From Candidatus Merdivicinus intestinigallinarum (lineage in GTDB: Bacteria; Bacillota; Clostridia; Oscillospirales; Ruminococcaceae), in assembly GCA_018713335.1 (NCBI GenBank), contig DVOW01000061.1, positions 58,638-122,637 on the forward strand: 64,000 nt of DNA. The letters run 5' to 3'. The notes beneath the pieces were generated by a model, which was not told where the DNA came from, did not search any database, and saw nothing but the letters and a program-made list of their open reading frames with translations. Positions 16,704 to 26,399 of the stretch are shown piece after piece. The translations under genes were made by a program, and so were the position numbers. Position 1 is the stretch's first letter; the number at the start of each line of letters is the position of its first letter.

Positions 16704-18910
16704 AACTGAAACGGTACCTGAAGCCCTATCTGGCGCTTTTGCTGGCTTCGGTCCTTCTGCTCTTTGGGCAGGCAATGCTGGAGCTGACGCTGCCCAACTA
16801 TATGAGCGATATCGTGAACATCGGCCTGCAGCAGGGCGGCATCACGGAGGCGGCCCCCGACGCCATTGGCGCGGAGGAAATGTCCATGATGCAGATGTTT
16901 ATGGCTGAAGAGGACAAAGCCGCGGTGCAGGAGGCTTATGTCCAGGCTGAGGAGGGCTCGGAGCAGCTTGCAAAATTGCAGGAAACCTATCCCGGCCTTC
17001 AGGGAGGGGACTGGATCCTCAAGGACCCGGACAACCGGGAAGCCGCTGACCTGGCTTTCTCCCGGGCAGCCTACGCCTTTGTCAATGTCATGACGGAGCT
17101 GGGCGGGGAACAGGCCGCCGGTTCTGAAGAAGCCGCCGGTGAGTTGGACATGGAAGCCATGGGCAGCATGCTGGCCGCTTTGCAACAGCCTGGCGGGAAC
17201 GAGATTTTGGAAAAGGCTGTTTCCGATGCCGCCGTCACTCCGGAATCCATGCTGTCCCAGACAGGCGTGGTCTTTACCAAGCTGTTTTACACCCAGCTTG
17301 GGGCGGACACGGACGCCATCCAGACCGGGTACATTTGGAAAGTGGGCCTTCAGATGCTGGGGCTGACGATCCTGCTGACCGCCTGCGCCATTGCCGCCGG
17401 TTTCTGCCTGGCCAAGCTGGGCGCCGGCGTCGGACGCGACCTGCGGCGGGACGTTTTCGCCAAGGTCACCTATTTCAACAATGCGGAAATGGACCAGTTC
17501 TCCACCGCCAGCCTCATTACCCGTTCCACCAACGATATTACCCAGATTCAGAACTTCCTGAGCATGGGCCTGCGAATGCTGTGCTTTGCCCCCATTATGG
17601 GCATCGGCGGCCTGATTATGGGCCTGTCCAAATGCCTGAGCCTTGCCTGGGTGCTGGCTCTGGCCCTGATTATCATGCTGGGCCTGATTCTGGTGCTCTT
17701 TTCCGTGGCTTTGCCCAAATTTAAGAAAATGCAGCACTTTATCGACCAATTAAACCTGGTGAGCCGGGAGGAGCTGTCCGGCCTGATGGTGGTCCGCGCC
17801 TTCGATAACCAGGAATTTATGCAGGGCCGGTTCGACAAGGCAAACCGGGACCTGACCGGCAACACCCTGTTTGTCAACCGGGCCATGGCGGTGATGATGC
17901 CGGTGATGATGCTGGTGATGAACGGCATTTCCCTGCTCATCGTCTGGTTCGGCGGCCACCAGATCGCCGAAAGCAGCCTGCAGGTTGGCGACATGATGGC
18001 CTTTATCCAGTACGCCATGCAGGTGATTATGAGTTTCCTGTTTATCAGCATGATGTTCATTATGGTGCCCCGTGCCACTGTTTCCGCGGAACGTGTCAAC
18101 GAGATTCTTGCCACCCAAAACGCGGTGGCCGACCCGGAAAGCCCCAAGTCCTTGGACCTTTCCGACGGCGCTGTCGTGGAATTCCGGGACGTTTCCTTCC
18201 GGTATGAGGGCGCTGACGACAACGTTTTGGAGCATATCAGCTTTACGGCGAAGCCCGGCGAAACCACGGCCTTTATCGGTTCCACCGGTTCCGGCAAATC
18301 CACCCTGGTGAACCTGATCCCCCGTTTTTACGATGTGACGGAGGGCAGCGTTACCGTGGACGGCATCAATGTCAAGGATTTGAACCAGAAGGAACTGCGG
18401 GACGCCATCGGTTATGTCCCCCAGAAGGGCCTGCTGTTCAGCGGCACCATTGCCAGCAATCTGCGCTACGGCGATGAAAACGCCGGGGAAGACCTTTTGC
18501 AGGAAAGCGCCGATGTGGCCCAGGCTACGGAGTTTATCAGCGAACTGCCCGACGGGTTCGACACTGAAATCAGCCAGGGAGGCACCAACGTTTCCGGCGG
18601 CCAGCGCCAGCGGCTTTCCATCGCTCGGGCCCTGGTGAAAAAGGCACCCATCTATATCTTCGACGACACCTTCTCCGCTTTGGACTTCAAGACCGACGCC
18701 AAGCTGCGGAAGGCCCTGAAGGGGTACACTGAAAATGCAACGGTGCTCATCGTTGCCCAGCGGGTGTCCACCATTATGCACGCGGAACAGATCGTGGTGC
18801 TGGACGAGGGCCGCGTGGCCGGTATCGGCACCCACGAGGAACTGCTGAAAAACTGCCCGACTTACCGTGAGATCGCGGAAAGCCAGCTTTCAAAGGAGGA
18901 ATTGGCGTAA
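16697..18910 (+). CDS. ABC exporter half-transporter A, with degenerate ATPase site and extracytoplasmic insertion
   Basis: 737 residues. Six membrane helices then a nucleotide-binding domain (from about 490): Walker A GSTGSGKST, signature VSGGQRQ, Walker B IYIFDDTF. The catalytic Glu after Walker B is Asp, and the H-loop His is Gln (VAQRVST), so this is the degenerate half of a heterodimer, as in TM287/288-type exporters. Between helix 1 and helix 2 lies an insertion of about 150 residues (from ITEAAPDAIG to GADTDAIQ), acidic and predicted outside the cell. The stop overlaps the partner's ATG (TAATG). Confidence 0.92.
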   Translation: MLKLKRYLKPYLALLLASVLLLFGQAMLELTLPNYMSDIVNIGLQQGGITEAAPDAIGAEEMSMMQMFMAEEDKAAVQEAYVQAEEGSEQLAKLQETYPGLQGGDWILKDPDNREAADLAFSRAAYAFVNVMTELGGEQAAGSEEAAGELDMEAMGSMLAALQQPGGNEILEKAVSDAAVTPESMLSQTGVVFTKLFYTQLGADTDAIQTGYIWKVGLQMLGLTILLTACAIAAGFCLAKLGAGVGRDLRRDVFAKVTYFNNAEMDQFSTASLITRSTNDITQIQNFLSMGLRMLCFAPIMGIGGLIMGLSKCLSLAWVLALALIIMLGLILVLFSVALPKFKKMQHFIDQLNLVSREELSGLMVVRAFDNQEFMQGRFDKANRDLTGNTLFVNRAMAVMMPVMMLVMNGISLLIVWFGGHQIAESSLQVGDMMAFIQYAMQVIMSFLFISMMFIMVPRATVSAERVNEILATQNAVADPESPKSLDLSDGAVVEFRDVSFRYEGADDNVLEHISFTAKPGETTAFIGSTGSGKSTLVNLIPRFYDVTEGSVTVDGINVKDLNQKELRDAIGYVPQKGLLFSGTIASNLRYGDENAGEDLLQESADVAQATEFISELPDGFDTEISQGGTNVSGGQRQRLSIARALVKKAPIYIFDDTFSALDFKTDAKLRKALKGYTENATVLIVAQRVSTIMHAEQIVVLDEGRVAGIGTHEELLKNCPTYREIAESQLSKEELA

Positions 18911-20754
18911 TGGCACAGAATCAACAGCGCCGGGGGCCCGCGGGCCACGGTCCCGGCCCTATGGCGGCCGGGGAAAAGGCCAAGGACTTCAAAGGGACCA
19001 TGAAAAAGCTCCTGGGATATATGAAGCGATTCCTTCCCGGGATCGTCTTGGTGCTCCTCTGCGCCGCGGCCAGCACCATCTTTTCCATCTTCGGGCCGAA
19101 GGTTTTGGGCCAGGCGACCACCAAGCTCTTTGAGGGGCTCATTGCCATGCTCACCGGCACCGGCTCCATCGACTTTAACGCCATCGGGCAGATCCTGCTG
19201 ATGCTGGGAGGTCTTTATCTGCTCAGCGCGCTGCTTTCGTATGTGCAGGGCTGGGTCATGTCCGGCGTTGCCACCAAGCTCAGCTACTCCATGCGCACCG
19301 ATATCAGCCGGAAGCTGGATAAGCTCCCCCTGTCTTATTTTGACCGGGTGCCCCACGGCGAGGTATTGAGCCGCATTACCAACGACGTGGACACCATCAC
19401 CCAGACCCTGAACCAGAGCCTTTCTCAGATTGTCAGCAACGTGACCATGATGATCGGCGTCCTCTGCATGATGCTGTCCATCAGCCTGTCCATGACCCTG
19501 GTGGCCATCTGCGTCCTGCCCTTCAGCATCATTATCGTAGGGGTCGTGGTGAAGAAAAGCCAGCCCTTCTTCCGCAAACAGCAGGAATACCTGGGCCATG
19601 TCAACGGCCATGTGGAGGAAATGTACGGCGGCCATGTGGTGGTCACCGCCTTCAACGGCCAGGACGGAAGCATCGAGGAATTTAATAAGCTCAACGACGA
19701 CCTGTATCACGCCGCATGGAAAAGCCAGTTCCTGGGCGGCATGATGATGCCCCTCATGAACTTTGTCAGCAACCTGGGCTATGTGGCCATCTGTATCTTA
19801 GGCGGCTTCCTGTCCTTAAACGGCGCCATTACCGTGGGCGACATCCAGGCATTTACCCAGTATGTCCGCCAGTTCACCCAGCCTATCACCCAGATTGCCA
19901 ACATCTCCAACGTCCTCCAGCAGACGGCTGCCGCTGCGGAACGGGTATTCGCCTTCCTGGAAGAGAAAGAGGAAACCCCGGACCCGGAAAACGCCCTGTC
20001 TCCGGACCTTATCGACGGTTCTGTGGCCTTTGCCCATGTGCACTTCGGCTATGTGCCGGAAAAGACCATTATCCACGACTTTTCCGCTATGATCGAGCCT
20101 GGCACCAAGGTGGCAATCGTCGGCCCCACAGGCGCAGGCAAGACCACCATGGTGAAGCTGCTCATGCGGTTTTACGATGTCAGCGGCGGCGCGATTCTGT
20201 TAAGCGGTTACGATGTCCGGCAGTTTGCCCGGGGCGACCTGCGGGATTCCTTCGGCATGGTGCTCCAGGATACCTGGCTGTATAACGGCACCATCCGGGA
20301 GAATATCCGCTTCGGCCGCCTGGACGCTACGGACGAGGAAGTCCTGGCCGCCGCTAAGGCCGCCCAGGTGGACCACTTTGTCCGGACCCTGCCCCAGGGC
20401 TATGACACGGTCTTAAACGAGGAAGCCAGCAACATCAGCCAGGGCCAGAAGCAGCTGCTGACCATCGCCCGGACCATTCTTTCCAATCCCAAGCTGCTGA
20501 TTTTGGACGAAGCCACCTCCAGCGTGGATACCCGCACGGAAGTGGCCATTCAGAAAGCTATGGATGAGCTGACTAAGGGCCGCACCTCCTTTATCATCGC
20601 CCACCGGCTGTCCACTATTCGGGACGCCGACATGATCTTAGTCATGAAGGACGGAGACATTGTGGAAACCGGCACCCACAAGGAGCTGCTGGCAAAAGAC
20701 GGGTTCTACGCATCCCTTTATATGAGCCAGTTTGCCGATGTAAACGAAGAATAA
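18910..20754 (+). CDS. ABC exporter half-transporter B, canonical ATPase site
   Basis: 614 residues. It opens with a Gly/Pro-rich cytoplasmic tail of about 35 residues, then six membrane helices and the nucleotide-binding domain: Walker A GPTGAGKTT, signature NISQGQKQ, Walker B LLILDEATSS with the catalytic Glu, and H-loop IAHRLST. It therefore holds the intact catalytic Glu and His, while its signature motif differs from SGGQ (SQGQ). Paired with the preceding degenerate half, as expected of heterodimeric drug or lipid exporters. One-base overlap with the upstream gene; a strong terminator follows. Confidence 0.93.
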   Translation: MAQNQQRRGPAGHGPGPMAAGEKAKDFKGTMKKLLGYMKRFLPGIVLVLLCAAASTIFSIFGPKVLGQATTKLFEGLIAMLTGTGSIDFNAIGQILLMLGGLYLLSALLSYVQGWVMSGVATKLSYSMRTDISRKLDKLPLSYFDRVPHGEVLSRITNDVDTITQTLNQSLSQIVSNVTMMIGVLCMMLSISLSMTLVAICVLPFSIIIVGVVVKKSQPFFRKQQEYLGHVNGHVEEMYGGHVVVTAFNGQDGSIEEFNKLNDDLYHAAWKSQFLGGMMMPLMNFVSNLGYVAICILGGFLSLNGAITVGDIQAFTQYVRQFTQPITQIANISNVLQQTAAAAERVFAFLEEKEETPDPENALSPDLIDGSVAFAHVHFGYVPEKTIIHDFSAMIEPGTKVAIVGPTGAGKTTMVKLLMRFYDVSGGAILLSGYDVRQFARGDLRDSFGMVLQDTWLYNGTIRENIRFGRLDATDEEVLAAAKAAQVDHFVRTLPQGYDTVLNEEASNISQGQKQLLTIARTILSNPKLLILDEATSSVDTRTEVAIQKAMDELTKGRTSFIIAHRLSTIRDADMILVMKDGDIVETGTHKELLAKDGFYASLYMSQFADVNEE

Positions 20755-20767
20755 TTCTGCCAAACAG

Positions 20768-20813
20768 AAATCCCCTCCCCGCAGATTTGCGGAAGGAGGG
20801 GATTTGCGTTTTT
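20768..20813 (+). terminator. Rho-independent terminator after the ABC operon
   Basis: AAATCCCCTCC pairs with GGAGGGGATTT around an inner CCGCAGATTTGCGG stem, followed by GCGTTTTTG. Confidence 0.85.
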
Positions 20814-20814
20814 G

Positions 20815-21097
20815 GGAAAATGGGTTCGGCATGGTTTGAAAAAACGCCGAATGTGGATATCATGCTGGTGTTGTAGGGGACGGGTTTCCCGTCCCGCCAG
20901 ATTACCCAAAACATTCCGGTGTTTTATGTGGGCGGATACGAATCAATTCGATGACCGCCGCCCCGACCAATACGTTTTCTATTTCGTTTTACAGAAACAA
21001 CAGAAAATGAAACCTACCCATACGGCGAATATTTTCGCCGTCCAGCGGGTGGATAGGAATTGAAACGCCGCGTCGTCTTGCCAACGGCGGCTCGCCG
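20815..21097. repeat. Dispersed intergenic element, family A, copy 5
   Basis: Gap between the ABC operon and carB, no gene seen. Contains TTGTAGGGGACGGG-TTT-CCCGTCCC, ATCAATTCGATGACCGC (shared with the 13.4-kb region), a 7-bp stem ACGGCGA (21022-21028) with TCGCCGT (21035-21041), CCAGCGGGTGGATAGGAA, CGCGTCG and GGCGGCTCGCCG. Its end meets the carB stop codon (CTA at 21098). Confidence 0.72.
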
Positions 21098-24000
21098 CTA
21101 GATTTTGGTGATGTCTACCAGTTCAATGTCGTCAATGGTCTTGTTCATGGCCAGGCAGTCGGCCATGGCGTTGGCCGTATCCAGAGAGGTCAGGCAGACA
21201 ATGGACCGTTCCACCGCTTTCCGCCGGATGCGGACGCTGTCCTTGGCGGGAAGGCGGCCTTTTTCCGAGGTGGAGATGACATAGTCGATCTTGCCGGAAT
21301 CCAGCAGGGTCAAAACATTGTTGTCCGGGTCCTCGTGAATCTTTTTCACGGAGTTTGCGGCAATCATGTTGCGGTTTAAGTTGGAGGCGGTGCCGCTAGT
21401 GGCGTAAAGCTCAAAGCCCATGGAAGCGAACTTGTCCGCAATGTCCAGCACTTCCTGCTTGTCCGCATCCCGAACAGTAATGAACACGCCGCCGGATTTC
21501 TTCATCTGGTTGCCGGCCGCCACCAGGCCCTTGAGCAGGGCGTCATGGAAGTTTTTGGCGATGCCCAGCACCTCGCCGGTGGATTTCATTTCCGGCCCCA
21601 GATGGGTGTCCACGTCGCTCAATTTGGCAAAGCTGAATACCGGCACCTTCACCGCCACATATTCATGCTCCGGGTAAAGGCCGGTGCCGTAACCCAGGTC
21701 TTTGAGCTTTTCGCCCAGGGCAATGCGGGTGGCCAGGGAAACCATGGGCACGCCGGTGACCTTGGAGATATAGGGCACGGTGCGGGAAGAACGGGGGTTC
21801 ACCTCGATGACGTAAACCGAGTGATTATACACCACATACTGGACGTTGATGAGGCCCTTTACATTCAGCGCCAGCGCCAGACGCTGGGTATAGGTCACCA
21901 AAGTGTCCCGGATGCGGCGGGAAAGGTTCTGGGCCGGGTAAACGGAGATGGAGTCGCCGGAATGGACGCCCGCCCGTTCGATGTGCTCCATAATACCGGG
22001 GATCAGGAAGTCCTCGCCGTCGCAGATGGCGTCCACTTCCACCTCGGTGCCCATCATGTATTTGTCGATGAGGACGGGATTTTCAATGTGGTGGGAGGTG
22101 ATGATCTGCATATATTCCTCCACGTCCTTGTCCGAATGAGCAATAATCATGTTCTGGCCGCCCAATACATAGGAAGGCCGCAGCAGGACGGGATAAGTCA
22201 GCTCGTTGGCGGCTTTAATGGCTTCTTCCGTGGTAAAGACGGTGTGGCCCTGGGGACGGGGGATTTCGCAGCGTTCCAGCAGCTCGTCAAAGCGTTCCCG
22301 GTCCTCGGCCTCGTCGATGGCGTCGGCGGAGGTACCCAGAATGCGGACCCCCAGCTCGTCTAAGAATTTAGTCAGCTTGATGGCCGTCTGGCCGCCGAAC
22401 TGCACCACAACGCCGTAGGGCTTTTCGGTTTCAATGAGATTGCGGACGTCCTCCTTGGTCAGGGGGTCGAAATACAGCCGGTCGCCAGTGTCAAAGTCGG
22501 TGGAAACCGTTTCCGGGTTGTTGTTGGCGATGACCGCCTCATAACCCTGCTTTTTCAGTTCCCAGACGCAGTGGACGCAGCAATAGTCGAACTCAATCCC
22601 CTGGCCGATGCGGATAGGGCCAGAACCGAACACGATGACTTTTTTCTTGTCGGAATTCTGACGTTCGATGAACTCGGCGGCCTCGTTTTCGTCGTCGTAG
22701 GTGGAGTAGAAATAGGGGGTCTTGGCGGCGAACTCAGCGGCGCAGGTGTCCACCATTTTGTAGGAGGCGTACCGGGGACGCTCCACTTTCTGGCCGGAGA
22801 TCCGTTCAATGGTGGAATCCAGATAGCCGTATTTCTTGGCCTGCAAGTAAAGGTCGTCTGTCAGGGGGGAGGAAGCAAGCTTCTTTTCCAATTTCACCAG
22901 GTTATGGAGCTTTCCTAAGAACCATTCGTCGATCATGGTGATCTCATGGATTTTTTCGTAGGAAACGCCCCGTTTTAATGCTTCAAAGACCACAAACAGC
23001 CGGCAGTCGTCGATATTGTGAAGCTTTTCCAGGATTTCCTCATCGGAAAGTTTGGCCAAGGATGGCATGGTCAGGGAATCCAGCCCTAATTCAATGGAAC
23101 GGACGGCCTTCATAATGCCCTGCTCAAAGGAGGTGCCGATGGCCATGACCTCGCCGGTGGCCTTCATCTGGGTACCCAGGGTGCGTTTGGCGTAAACGAA
23201 TTTGTCAAAGGGCCATTTGGGGAATTTCACCACCAGATAGTCCAAGGCCGGCTCGAAGCAGGCGTAGGTAGTGCCGGTGACGGCGTTTACAATCTCGTCC
23301 ATAGAGTAGCCGACGGCGATTTTGGCGGCAACCTTGGCGATGGGATAGCCGGTGGCCTTGGACGCCAGTGCGGAAGAACGGGAAACCCGGGGGTTTACCT
23401 CAATGACGGCATATTCCATGGATTCTGGGTGCAGGGCAAACTGGCAGTTGCAGCCGCCTTCCACCCCCAGTTCGGAGATGATCCGCAAAGCGGCGGTGCG
23501 CAGCATCTGGTATTCCTTGTCGGACAGGGTGACGGCCGGGGCTACGACGATGGAGTCGCCGGTGTGGACGCCCACCGGGTCCAGGTTTTCCATGGAGCAG
23601 ACGGTGATCACGTTGTCCTTGGCGTCCCGGATCACCTCAAACTCGATTTCCTTCCAGCCGGCAATGCATTTTTCCACCAAAATCTGGGTAATGGGGGAGA
23701 GGCGCAGGCCGTTGCGGGCAATGTCCATGAGCTGTTCTTCATCGTCCGCAATGCCGCCGCCGGTGCCGCCCAAAGTAAAGGCGGGCCGGACAATGACGGG
23801 ATAGTCGATTTCCTTGGCGAAATCCACCGCGTCCTCCACCGTGGTGACAACCTTGGAGGGGATGCAGGGCTGGTTGATTTTTTCCATGGTGTCCTTAAAG
23901 GACTGGCGGTCCTCGGCCTTGTCAATGGTTTCCGGGTTGGCCCCCAGGAGCTTTACGCCGTTTGCCGCCAGAAAGCCCTCTTTTGCCAGCTGCATGGAGA

Positions 24001-24292
24001 GGGTTAAGCCCGTCTGGCCGCCCAGGGTGGAAAGGATGCTGTCCGGCTTTTCCATTTTGATAATGCGCTTGACAACGTCCAGGGTCAAAGGTTCAATGTA
24101 AATTTTGTCGGCCATGGCCTTGTCGGTCATAATGGTGGCCGGGTTGGAGTTTACAAGCACCACCTCCAGCCCTTCCTCCTTCAAAGCGCGGCAGGCCTGG
24201 GTCCCGGCGTAGTCAAATTCGGCGGCCTGGCCGATGACAATGGGGCCGGATCCAATAACCAGCACTTTTTTAATATCGCTTCTCAGCGGCAT
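21098..24292 (-). CDS. carB: Carbamoyl phosphate synthase large subunit
   Basis: 1,064 residues (E. coli 1,073). ATG 24292 is chosen over 24301 because GGAAGGA lies seven bases ahead of it. Two ATP-grasp halves are clear: N-half KVLVIGSGPIVIGQAAEFDY and GGQTGLTL; C-half KVIVFGSGPIRIGQGIEFDY and GGQTAIKL. The allosteric MGS domain forms the last 130 or so residues (GGVFITVRDADK, FASMGFELYATSGTA). It makes carbamoyl phosphate for pyrimidines and arginine from glutamine-derived ammonia supplied by CarA. carA is not adjacent or elsewhere in the window; a lipoprotein gene occupies the upstream slot in the pyr operon. Confidence 0.97.
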   Translation of the reverse strand: MPLRSDIKKVLVIGSGPIVIGQAAEFDYAGTQACRALKEEGLEVVLVNSNPATIMTDKAMADKIYIEPLTLDVVKRIIKMEKPDSILSTLGGQTGLTLSMQLAKEGFLAANGVKLLGANPETIDKAEDRQSFKDTMEKINQPCIPSKVVTTVEDAVDFAKEIDYPVIVRPAFTLGGTGGGIADDEEQLMDIARNGLRLSPITQILVEKCIAGWKEIEFEVIRDAKDNVITVCSMENLDPVGVHTGDSIVVAPAVTLSDKEYQMLRTAALRIISELGVEGGCNCQFALHPESMEYAVIEVNPRVSRSSALASKATGYPIAKVAAKIAVGYSMDEIVNAVTGTTYACFEPALDYLVVKFPKWPFDKFVYAKRTLGTQMKATGEVMAIGTSFEQGIMKAVRSIELGLDSLTMPSLAKLSDEEILEKLHNIDDCRLFVVFEALKRGVSYEKIHEITMIDEWFLGKLHNLVKLEKKLASSPLTDDLYLQAKKYGYLDSTIERISGQKVERPRYASYKMVDTCAAEFAAKTPYFYSTYDDENEAAEFIERQNSDKKKVIVFGSGPIRIGQGIEFDYCCVHCVWELKKQGYEAVIANNNPETVSTDFDTGDRLYFDPLTKEDVRNLIETEKPYGVVVQFGGQTAIKLTKFLDELGVRILGTSADAIDEAEDRERFDELLERCEIPRPQGHTVFTTEEAIKAANELTYPVLLRPSYVLGGQNMIIAHSDKDVEEYMQIITSHHIENPVLIDKYMMGTEVEVDAICDGEDFLIPGIMEHIERAGVHSGDSISVYPAQNLSRRIRDTLVTYTQRLALALNVKGLINVQYVVYNHSVYVIEVNPRSSRTVPYISKVTGVPMVSLATRIALGEKLKDLGYGTGLYPEHEYVAVKVPVFSFAKLSDVDTHLGPEMKSTGEVLGIAKNFHDALLKGLVAAGNQMKKSGGVFITVRDADKQEVLDIADKFASMGFELYATSGTASNLNRNMIAANSVKKIHEDPDNNVLTLLDSGKIDYVISTSEKGRLPAKDSVRIRRKAVERSIVCLTSLDTANAMADCLAMNKTIDDIELVDITKI

Positions 24293-24313
24293 GAGTATCA
24301 TCCTTCCATGGTA

Positions 24314-25438
24314 TTAAAAATCAGTTTTCAGCAAATAAAGTCCCCAAACCCCGTCTTTTTTGAGGAAAGCCCCGCCGGGATAGGGAGCCCCCGCCTCGTA
24401 TTGACAGGGGATGATCTCCTTTCCGGTTTCATCCAGCACACCCCATTGGCCGTCCCGCACCACCGGGGCAAAGCCTTCCCAGAGAGAGTAGGTATAACAG
24501 GGTTCTTCCAGCTCATATTCTTCGGTATCCGGGTTGTAGAAATAATTGCTGCCCCAGCAGCTTTCGTAAACAAATCCCGTGACAAATTTGCCCTCCGCGT
24601 CCACATAGGCCCATTTCCTGTCTTTTTGGACCGGGGCCAGGGCCTCGCCGGAGAACCATCCCACCTGGTCAAATTTTTCATCGGGGCAGAGGACGTTCCC
24701 CTCTACATCGGCGAAATTCCAGTAGCCGCCGGGTTCGATGTCCACCGCTTCCCCTTCATAATAGAATAAGTCAGTGTACTGGGTGGGGAAAAAGGCATCG
24801 CCCCGGGTATCTTCCGGTTTCAGCTCCTCGATGCCGTGCCCGCCTTCCACTCCGCCGAAATACCGGGGGGCTTCCCCGGGAGTCGTGGCGAAAAGCTGGT
24901 AAGAACTGCCGCCGTGTCCCGGACAGAGGGGATAACCGGTAGCTTGTTCCACTTTGGCAGAAAGGGTATCCCATTTTAGGGGATCGGTCCGAATATCGGA
25001 ATACCAGCTCCAGTGTCCTTCCGGACAGAGGTAAACGAGTTCTTCACCCTGGCATGGAAGAATCTCTACCCCCTTTTCATCAATCAGCCCCCACAGGCCA
25101 TTTTGCTGAACGGCAAAGAAAAGCGGTTCTTCTACTGTTACACGGGCTGGCCGGGGGGTAACGCCCCGGCGGAAATTGGCCGGAACCATGGCCTCATAAT
25201 CCCCTTCCAGGGTGCGGACGGGAGTGAGGGCGGTTCCTTCGGCGGAGGATTCCGCGGAGCTTTCCGGTACGGCGCTTTCTTCAGAAGAAGGCTCCTCGGA
25301 TACTTCCTCCGCCTGGCTTTCTGCCGCAGAGTTTTCGGCGGCAGAACTTTCCGGCAGGGAACTTTCCGCCGGAAGGCTCTGTTCCCCGCAGGCGCTCAGC
25401 AGCAGGACTGTTAAGAGTAAGGGCAGCAGACGTTTCAT
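24314..25438 (-). CDS. WG-repeat lipoprotein
   Basis: 374 residues from ATG 25438 (AAAGGGGG upstream). The signal peptide ends in a lipobox LLSAC (Cys near 17), so it is lipid-anchored outside the membrane. A Ser/Glu/Ala-rich stretch (about 20-75) acts as a stalk. The rest carries WG-type repeats, for example NGLWGLIDEKGVEILPCQ, RKWAYVDAEGKFV and GQWGVLDETGKEIIPCQYE. WG repeats are beta-rich modules of unclear function. It sits inside the pyrimidine operon between pyrF and carB, 22 bp before carB. Confidence 0.82.
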   Translation of the reverse strand: MKRLLPLLLTVLLLSACGEQSLPAESSLPESSAAENSAAESQAEEVSEEPSSEESAVPESSAESSAEGTALTPVRTLEGDYEAMVPANFRRGVTPRPARVTVEEPLFFAVQQNGLWGLIDEKGVEILPCQGEELVYLCPEGHWSWYSDIRTDPLKWDTLSAKVEQATGYPLCPGHGGSSYQLFATTPGEAPRYFGGVEGGHGIEELKPEDTRGDAFFPTQYTDLFYYEGEAVDIEPGGYWNFADVEGNVLCPDEKFDQVGWFSGEALAPVQKDRKWAYVDAEGKFVTGFVYESCWGSNYFYNPDTEEYELEEPCYTYSLWEGFAPVVRDGQWGVLDETGKEIIPCQYEAGAPYPGGAFLKKDGVWGLYLLKTDF

Positions 25439-25463
25439 CACAAATACCCCCTTTGGAGCAAGG

Positions 25464-26387
25464 TTATTTGATGGTCACAAACTGCGCAATGTCGTCCCGC
25501 ATGCGGATGGCTTCGGCCCGGGCCGCTTCGGCGTACTGGTTTTCCGCCCAGTCGCCCTTTTTGTAGGCGCAGATGATGCCCCGGGAGGAGTTGACAATGG
25601 CCCCCAGGCCGTTTTCGTCAAAGGCCCCGGCCACATCCTTGGCCCCGCCGCCCTGTGCGCCGTAGCCCGGCACCAGGAAGAAGGTGTGGGGCATTTTGGC
25701 CCGCAGCTCGGAAAGCTGTTCCGGGTAGGTGGCTCCCACCACCGCGCCGACAGCGGAATAGCCGCTTTCGCCCCGCAGCTCCTTGCCCCAGGTTTCGCAC
25801 ATTTTGCCCATGACCTCATAGACGGTGCGTTTGTTGATCTTTTTGTCCTGCAATTCCCCGGAGGAGGGGTTGGAGGTTTTCACCAGGACGAAAATGCCCT
25901 TGTCCTGCTCCTTGCAGACCTTTAAAAGGGGGCTGATGCCGTCGGTGCCCAGATAGCCGTTGACGGTCAGGGCGTCGCCGCCGAAGGGGGTGGCAATCTG
26001 GCCGTCCAGGTCCACGGTCCCCAAGTGGGCGGCGGCGTAGGCCTCCATGGTGGAGCCGATGTCGTTGCGCTTGCCGTCGATGATGACGTACATGCCCTTT
26101 TCCTGGGCATAGGTGATGGTTTCGGCAAAGGCTTTCATGCCGTACCAGCCGTAAATTTCATAGTAAGCGGCCTGGGGCTTGATGGCGGGGACGATGTCGC
26201 AGATGGCGTCGATGATCCCTTTGTTGTACTCTAAAACCGCGTAGGCGGCCCCTTCCAGGGGGTCGGGAAATTCCGGGAGAAAAGCGTCCCGGAGATATTG
26301 GGGAACATAGGAGAAGCTGGGGTCTAAGCCCACCACGGTGGGGTTTTTGGTTTCCTTGATTTTGGCAATCAGACGTTCAAAAGACAT
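25464..26387 (-). CDS. pyrF: Orotidine 5'-phosphate decarboxylase
   Basis: 307 residues, the longer PyrF subfamily. VGLDPSFSYVP near the N-terminus, the catalytic IIDGKRNDIGSTMEAYA (Lys-Asp), the phosphate-binding end VPGYGAQGGGAKDV and NSSRGIICAY. It makes UMP from OMP, the last step of the pathway. Thirteen bases downstream of pyrC, AGGAGGA before the ATG. Confidence 0.95.
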   Translation of the reverse strand: MSFERLIAKIKETKNPTVVGLDPSFSYVPQYLRDAFLPEFPDPLEGAAYAVLEYNKGIIDAICDIVPAIKPQAAYYEIYGWYGMKAFAETITYAQEKGMYVIIDGKRNDIGSTMEAYAAAHLGTVDLDGQIATPFGGDALTVNGYLGTDGISPLLKVCKEQDKGIFVLVKTSNPSSGELQDKKINKRTVYEVMGKMCETWGKELRGESGYSAVGAVVGATYPEQLSELRAKMPHTFFLVPGYGAQGGGAKDVAGAFDENGLGAIVNSSRGIICAYKKGDWAENQYAEAARAEAIRMRDDIAQFVTIK

Positions 26388-26399
26388 GATAAATCCTCC

